From positions 1 through 21,134 of IMG/VR virus record IMGVR_UViG_3300037189_002495: DNA of 21,134 nt, one strand, 5' to 3'. The translations under genes and the position numbers were made by a program. The DNA comes from a virus. This document shows, piece after piece, positions 17,115 through 21,134 of the stretch. The notes below the pieces were generated by a model that saw only the letters and a list, made by a program, of their open reading frames with translations, was not told where the DNA came from and did no database searches. How positions within the stretch are numbered: the first letter of the stretch is position 1; the number at the start of each line of letters is the position of its first letter.

Positions 17115-17285
17115 TTATCTTGAAATTAAATGATTGATAACTCTTTCCCAGTAATCCTTTTGTAACATAGGAGCAAGAGCTTTTGTAGCATGTGCAGAGT
17201 TTAATGCTTCTTTCTTGGCTTTTTCTTGACCATGAAGCTTTAGTGAATTGTTATACAATTCATCTGCTTTTTCTTTTGAACGCAT
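17115..17285 (-). CDS. 56-aa basic helical protein
   Basis: ATG at 17285 opens a 57-codon frame ending in TAA at 17115-17117. The protein begins MRSKEKADELYNNSLKLHG, is lysine-rich and almost entirely helical by eye, and ends DYWERVINHLISR. It exactly fills the gap between the GIY-YIG gene (stop at 17287-17289, one base before this ATG) and the DUF6878-like gene (2 bases after the stop). That spacing matches the rest of the operon and is the main reason to call it real. Function unknown. A small DNA-binding or host-modulating peptide is possible but unsupported. Confidence 0.75.
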   Translation of the reverse strand: MRSKEKADELYNNSLKLHGQEKAKKEALNSAHATKALAPMLQKDYWERVINHLISR

Positions 17286-17286
17286 A

Positions 17287-17712
17287 TTACTTTGTTTTGT
17301 AAAACCTACCTAAGATATTCCCATTGAGGAATTCTTCTTTCTCAAGTACTTCATGTTGAAATAAGTACTTTGTCTCTTGGTAAGTAAGCTCTGTGGCTGA
17401 ATAACAAATAGTTAGAATTTCACGGTGAATAATAATATTCCGCTTATGAGCTTCTTGTAAGACTTTATTACTGCTGTAATACTGTCTGTAGTTCAGTTTA
17501 GACTCTTTTGTGTACTTCTTAACTCTTTGATCTGTTAATGCTGCCAAAGCTTTTTTACCCATCTTCTTTTTAGTAACTGAGTAAAAGTTCTTCTTACCAA
17601 TGTATCTTACACATTTGCCGTCAATAATTGCAGTCATCATGTAAATGAATCCTACTGCTTCTTCAGGAATCATTGTATCCTTGAATTCTACATTTTTATA
17701 TATCCAACTCAT
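17287..17712 (-). CDS. GIY-YIG endonuclease (SegE-like)
   Basis: This 141-residue single-domain nuclease has FIY at 22-24 (the GIY position), YIG at 37-39, the YYSSN segment (78-82), the candidate catalytic glutamate E113 in TYQETKYLF and the ending NGNILGRFYK, which is typical of T4 SegE-like GIY-YIG proteins. There is no obvious separate DNA-binding domain. The start overlaps the last 17 bases of the primase gene, so it is translated within the primase operon. It may be a free-standing homing-type nuclease or may cut host or competitor DNA. Confidence 0.85.
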   Translation of the reverse strand: MSWIYKNVEFKDTMIPEEAVGFIYMMTAIIDGKCVRYIGKKNFYSVTKKKMGKKALAALTDQRVKKYTKESKLNYRQYYSSNKVLQEAHKRNIIIHREILTICYSATELTYQETKYLFQHEVLEKEEFLNGNILGRFYKTK

Positions 17713-18685
17713 CTAATAAAGATACTAATTTTTCCTTAACTTTAATAAGACCGTGAGCCTTGACTGAATCAGATAAATCCTTTTCCATATCAAGCACTAC
17801 ATAGCTAACACCATAGTTTTCCTGATACTTCTTAGCTGCTGCTATACCCGGTTCATCATTGTCAAACAAGACAATAACCCTGTTAAATCTTTGCTTCAAT
17901 ATATGCATACCAGTTTTAGTAATCATACTGTTTTCACTGTCTGGAGCAATAGATTGATAACCCTTTATTCCAAGTTTCCTAAATGCCATCAAATCTTTGA
18001 GAGATGAAGTAATAATCAAAGCATCACAGCTACTAGATACTAACTGATCAGAACCCTGTGTGTAATTCTCAACCTTGATAAACTTCTTTTCTTGATTCTT
18101 GGGCATGTAGATCTTGTATAAAGAACCATCTTGCCGAAAATAACCATAGACATACTTTCTGTTAAAGGTCATAGAAGTTACTTTACCATCAAGTTCTGTC
18201 TTCTCCATAGTAAAGAACTCTAGAGGAGATACATTGTAGTGCTCTAAGAGTTTAGAACCTATCTTGTAACTCATCCAATAAGCCTCATCAAGATTAGTCC
18301 AGTGTCTGATTTCATAATCTACTACTTTGAACTTATCATGAATCTGATACTCTGTAGTTACTGTGATGTTATTATCCTTGACATAGGCTTCATAGTCTGC
18401 TACAATTCTGTTTACAGCATTAGCATAAGTTCCTAAGTTATACAACTGCATAACAAGTGCAATATGATCACCCTGATAACCTGAAGAAAAATCCTTGAAC
18501 TTATACTGACCACTGTTGGTATCAAAGTAGATAAACATGGACGGTACTTTGTCACTAGAATTAAATGCAGAAAGAATCTTTACATCTTGACCGGTAAGTT
18601 TCTCTTTGAGATTGAGATAGTGCTCAAACACCCATTCTCTTGGCACATCATTTATGCCACCAATAAAAGTCTTTGTTGAAATCAT
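17696..18685 (-). CDS. TOPRIM-fold DnaG-like primase
   Basis: This is a 329-residue protein. The N-terminal part (PSMFIYFDTNSGQYKFKDFSSGYQGDHIAL, 48-77) follows the CHC2 zinc-binding-domain outline but has none of the cysteines. The C-terminal part is TOPRIM: ALIITSSLKDLMAF (222-235), then VIVLFDNDEPGIAAA (270-284) with the D275/D277 metal pair. Where most TOPRIM domains have an invariant Glu (VEGxxD), this protein has Ser (TSSLKD, S227). It would make RNA primers next to the DnaB-like helicase encoded upstream. The start at 18685 follows a hairpin terminator. Divergent activity or a different role, such as a nuclease, cannot be excluded. Confidence 0.82.
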   Translation of the reverse strand: MISTKTFIGGINDVPREWVFEHYLNLKEKLTGQDVKILSAFNSSDKVPSMFIYFDTNSGQYKFKDFSSGYQGDHIALVMQLYNLGTYANAVNRIVADYEAYVKDNNITVTTEYQIHDKFKVVDYEIRHWTNLDEAYWMSYKIGSKLLEHYNVSPLEFFTMEKTELDGKVTSMTFNRKYVYGYFRQDGSLYKIYMPKNQEKKFIKVENYTQGSDQLVSSSCDALIITSSLKDLMAFRKLGIKGYQSIAPDSENSMITKTGMHILKQRFNRVIVLFDNDEPGIAAAKKYQENYGVSYVVLDMEKDLSDSVKAHGLIKVKEKLVSLLDELDI

Positions 18686-18702
18686 AGGCTTAAATTTAAT
18701 AG

Positions 18703-18730
18703 AAAAGGGGGAACCTAAAGACTCCCCCTC
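18703..18730 (-). terminator. Hairpin terminator between the SSB-like and primase genes
   Basis: AGGGGGA at 18706-18712 pairs perfectly with TCCCCCT at 18723-18729 around a 10-base loop. On the minus strand TTTTCTATTAAATTT follows. This is the same arrangement as the hairpin before the polymerase gene (CCCCTTTTCTAT). Confidence 0.75.
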
Positions 18731-18748
18731 AACTATTTAGCTGTAGGC

Positions 18749-19426
18749 TTAGTCTAGGCTGAAATCTGAAGATGATCTAGTTGGAATATCCAAATCATCA
18801 TCACCGAATCCTGCAACAGGCTTAACTTCTAGTTTCTTAAGATGTTCTGTCTCATTATAAGCCATTACCTTAGAACCTTTAGCAGCATATGCATACCCGT
18901 CCTTGCTTCCTTTTGGTAACCACATATCGTAATTAGTGTAACCAGTTTTACCCTCATACTCTTTACCAGCAATACAGCAATCAATATACTTATCTTTGAA
19001 AGGAGCATCATTGTTAAATGCCTTCACAAAGTCTTCAATTGTGTCATGCTTATCATCTTGAGCCAAGAACCAATCATTGGCACCAAGAGTCTTACAGATA
19101 TTCTGCAAGAACATCATGATAGATCTATCTCTCTGAATCTTAATACCAGATTTAGTCTCACCATCAGCAAATGCATATTGGCTAGCTTTTACTCTACCAA
19201 TCTGACCTGCATAGTGACCTTTAGATTCATCATCTTTGTCAATCATAAACCCTTCAAATCCATCAATAGGTTCAGTCTCCATGTTCAACATGACATGATA
19301 GGCTCCTTCAATAAACTTGAATTCATCTAAATGAACACTGTTAATTTTCAGTGTGTGGTTTCCCGGTGCAAATGTTTTAGGTAGTCCTCCACCTTCTTTG
19401 CCCAAATCTGTTGTGCTTAAAGCCAT
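18749..19426 (-). CDS. Probable single-stranded DNA-binding protein
   Basis: This 225-residue protein has a beta-rich body (HTLKINSVHLDEFK, AYHVMLNMETEP, KDKYIDCCIAGKEYEGKTGYTNYDMWLP), consistent with an OB-fold. Its C-terminal tail is acidic and probably disordered (GDDDLDIPTRSSSDFSLD), like bacterial and T7 SSBs. It follows the Sak4-like ATPase by 11 bases, and Sak4-type recombinases are commonly encoded beside their SSB. It would protect ssDNA at forks and recruit partners through the tail. Sequence evidence for the fold is indirect; the call rests on tail, size and context. It closes a transcription unit before a strong hairpin. Confidence 0.65.
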   Translation of the reverse strand: MALSTTDLGKEGGGLPKTFAPGNHTLKINSVHLDEFKFIEGAYHVMLNMETEPIDGFEGFMIDKDDESKGHYAGQIGRVKASQYAFADGETKSGIKIQRDRSIMMFLQNICKTLGANDWFLAQDDKHDTIEDFVKAFNNDAPFKDKYIDCCIAGKEYEGKTGYTNYDMWLPKGSKDGYAYAAKGSKVMAYNETEHLKKLEVKPVAGFGDDDLDIPTRSSSDFSLD

Positions 19427-19437
19427 CTTTCTTTATT

Positions 19438-20163
19438 TTACTTGTTAATAAACACTTTGTCCCAAGTTGTCTTAAGGACTCCGTCAATCATTTCTGTTAC
19501 TACTATCTCCTCATTTCTAAGATGCTCCGGTCTTGCACCGCAAGTGACCTCATCATTAGTCTTAAATGTAAGAATGGTCTTATTACCTTTTCTATACATA
19601 TAACCAATAGCATCAGCCTGAGCACAAATCATAGATTTAATCTTACCCGTCAAGTCAATGTTGGCGGCCATAACTAGCTCACCTTTATCATCAACTTGCT
19701 TGTCTTTGATGTGACCTGATAAGATTACTGTGGGTGCTAATGTATCAATAAAATCCAAAACCTGAAAGAATGCTTGACGGATATATAAATATCCTGCACC
19801 ATTAGGTAGAGTAGCTACAGTATCACCATCAAAGTTCTTACCCATTGGTGTCTGCTTGTAGAGTTTAATTGCCAATGGCATAATCATTTCCTCTAATGCA
19901 GTTACAGTATCAATGGTAACATAATCATATGGTCTTCCTGCTTCTTTGATAGCCTTACCGGTATCCAGTAACTCCTGTAGATTATTAATCTTGACTTTCA
20001 TAGCATCAATGTAATCAGTACCATTTTCTAAATCAAGAATCAGATTGTTTTCAAGACCAGCATACGCTGTGGTTTTACCGGTCTTTGGTTTAGAATAAAT
20101 CAATATTCTCTTAGGGTTAACTCTATCTCCCTTAATCTTTTGTGTTGGCAATGTTATACCCAT
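19438..20163 (-). CDS. Sak4/AAA_24-type RecA-like ATPase (recombinase)
   Basis: This 241-residue ATPase has a Walker A SKPKTGKT (24-31) close to the N-terminus, LILDLENGTDYIDA (41-54), Walker B YVTIDTVTALEE (81-92, D85), and a VILSGHIKD stretch typical of the phage AAA_24 (nucleotide-binding phage protein) family. Members such as Sak4 are short RecA-core proteins that promote single-strand annealing or exchange with their SSB. It lacks the DNA-binding extensions of full RecA. Neighbours on both sides are replication genes (174-aa protein 3 bases upstream, SSB-like 11 bases downstream). Recombination is the likely role, possibly also replication restart. Confidence 0.88.
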   Translation of the reverse strand: MGITLPTQKIKGDRVNPKRILIYSKPKTGKTTAYAGLENNLILDLENGTDYIDAMKVKINNLQELLDTGKAIKEAGRPYDYVTIDTVTALEEMIMPLAIKLYKQTPMGKNFDGDTVATLPNGAGYLYIRQAFFQVLDFIDTLAPTVILSGHIKDKQVDDKGELVMAANIDLTGKIKSMICAQADAIGYMYRKGNKTILTFKTNDEVTCGARPEHLRNEEIVVTEMIDGVLKTTWDKVFINK

Positions 20164-20166
20164 AAC

Positions 20167-20691
20167 TTAAGAATTAATGATATCATTTAACCACTTCTTT
20201 TGACTCACCGGTCTCTTCAGCATAATGGCTGCAAGATCCCTAATTGTTAATTGACCAATTGGTGCATCAGTATCTGGGTCCATGATTTCATCAAAATCAG
20301 GAAACTCATTTACCGGCACAGGTTGCTCAATTTCAATCTTAATCAATTCAGATACTGGTACCAGATATCTTACATGACCATTTGCTGCTGGCTCTGTCTT
20401 CTCATACTCTTCTTCATAGTGTGGGTTAAATCTCCACTTGTAAAGAGTTCTGTCTGGATCTTCTGGATCTAGGTCAATACTGGTAAACTCCGTATAAATG
20501 TCCTTACCTTTCTTAATCTCACTGAGAAAGAAGCCGATATGCAATTCAGACATACCTTTTGGTTGATAAGCACACTTAGGAATAAATACAACAGTATCTT
20601 CACCTAAGAACTTGAATTTCCATTCATGGAACGCCAGCAAATCTTCAGTTTTTTCTTGCCTATTAATGGTAGGCTTTGTTGATAAACTCAT
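20167..20691 (-). CDS. Hypothetical 174-aa replication-block protein
   Basis: Family not recognised. The first 115 residues look like a beta-sandwich (WKFKFLGEDTVVFIPKCAYQ, ELHIGFFLSEI, TEFTSIDLD). A proline- and acid-rich linker follows (EQPVPVNEFPDFDEIMDPDTD), and the protein ends in a short helix (TIRDLAAIMLKRPVSQKKWL). The linker-plus-end-helix design suggests a tethered interaction motif. It begins 6 bases after the DnaB-like helicase stop and ends 3 bases before the Sak4-like gene. A helicase loader or recombination mediator role is only a positional guess. Confidence 0.75.
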   Translation of the reverse strand: MSLSTKPTINRQEKTEDLLAFHEWKFKFLGEDTVVFIPKCAYQPKGMSELHIGFFLSEIKKGKDIYTEFTSIDLDPEDPDRTLYKWRFNPHYEEEYEKTEPAANGHVRYLVPVSELIKIEIEQPVPVNEFPDFDEIMDPDTDAPIGQLTIRDLAAIMLKRPVSQKKWLNDIINS

Positions 20692-20697
20692 AATTTA

Positions 20698-21134
20698 CTA
20701 TTTTGTTGTTAGTCTTTTCTCCTGTTGAGGAGGTGTAATCATTTCTACAATTTTCATCTTGTCAAATTCAGCCTTGAAGAAACAAAGACCGGTCTCACCA
20801 TTCCTAGATTTCAGAAAGTGTAATACCAGTATTGTATCATCATCAATCAGATAGCGGTCTGGACCATAGAATCTAATCTTCTGCTTAGCAGGTCTATTGA
20901 TACCTACTACGGTATCAGCATGCTGCAGAATTGCATCAGATCCAAATATGTCAGACTCTAGAACGTAATTACCATACTTGCCTTCTTCACTTCTCTCCGG
21001 GTTGTCAATATTTCTATTGAGCTGACTCAAGAGTATAAATGCTACCGGCCACTGTCTTTTAAGAGATGTAATTGCTTCACCAAGGTTTGCTAGCATATCC
21101 TGCTTAGACTTCTCATTGGTCCCGTTCTTAAATA
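20698..21134 (-). CDS. dnaB: DnaB-like replicative helicase, C-terminal part (5'-truncated)
   Basis: The frame stays open to the window edge. The visible C-terminal 144 residues include LLSQLNRNIDNPE (the SQLNR element of DnaB-family RecA domains), then SDIFGSDAILQHADTVVGI (the D..x..I.Q.AD pattern), and KSRNGETG near the end. These are the conserved motifs after Walker B in DnaB-family hexameric helicases. The Walker A and primase-interaction domain lie outside the window. It would unwind the fork 5'-3' and work with the primase at 17696-18685. A methionine at 21096 is internal, not the start. Confidence 0.9.
   Translation of the reverse strand, partial: FKNGTNEKSKQDMLANLGEAITSLKRQWPVAFILLSQLNRNIDNPERSEEGKYGNYVLESDIFGSDAILQHADTVVGINRPAKQKIRFYGPDRYLIDDDTILVLHFLKSRNGETGLCFFKAEFDKMKIVEMITPPQQEKRLTTK

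Noticed and set aside
7411-21134. Alternative genetic code (TAG or TGA recoded), known in some crAss-like phages
   Set aside because: TAG, TAA and TGA all end genes at positions that fit neighbour spacing and family lengths; no gene is split by in-frame stops.
1-21134. tRNA, CRISPR, IS element or origin repeats
   Set aside because: No cloverleaf, regularly spaced direct repeats, transposase or iteron array was seen by eye on either strand.

Overview
This AT-rich, densely coding window looks like part of a tailed phage genome, most plausibly a crAss-like phage (Crassvirales) of a Bacteroidota host. The evidence is gene content and layout. A plus-strand block of giant multidomain proteins (1-7342) converges on a minus-strand block of replication and recombination genes (21134-7411), with a hairpin terminator between them. 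Start codons are preceded by A-rich leaders with no strong GGAGG ribosome-binding site, as in Bacteroidota. No rRNA, tRNA, IS element or CRISPR array is visible. The crAss-like assignment rests on recalled family knowledge, not on a search.

Plus strand, 1-7342. The first gene is cut by the window edge. It carries a DUF4326-like segment, a T4 Pnkp-like P-loop kinase domain and a beta-rich C-terminal part containing a QLNLF peptide. The second encodes a 1981-residue protein with an N-terminal zincin (HEYSH), long helical stretches, a late LysM-like repeat and a hydrophobic segment near the C-terminus. Both resemble phage 'polyvalent' or virion-cargo proteins thought to enter the host with DNA.

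Minus strand, 21134-7411, in transcription order: DnaB-like helicase (cut by the edge), a 174-aa unknown, a Sak4/AAA_24 RecA-like ATPase, a probable ssDNA-binding protein, [hairpin], a TOPRIM primase, a GIY-YIG nuclease, a 56-aa ORF, a DUF6878-like protein, a 130-aa unknown, a VWA/metallopeptidase (DUF2201-like), a MoxR AAA+ ATPase, [hairpin], a 382-aa unknown, a PD-(D/E)XK exonuclease, 188-aa and 126-aa unknowns, [hairpin], a family B DNA polymerase, a DUF932-like protein, [terminator]. Four hairpins thus divide the block into four probable transcription units, and genes within a unit overlap or lie a few bases apart.

How the genes may work together: helicase, primase, SSB and PolB form a nearly complete replisome. 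PolB ends in QLSLF, a textbook bacterial beta-clamp-binding peptide, so it may use a host clamp. The Sak4-like ATPase, SSB and PD-(D/E)XK exonuclease would make a single-strand annealing/exchange recombination set. The MoxR-VWA pair inside this block is the least explained module; it probably remodels a protein complex. Three minus-strand proteins share an acidic tail ending in a DF-x-L type motif, suggesting a common docking partner.
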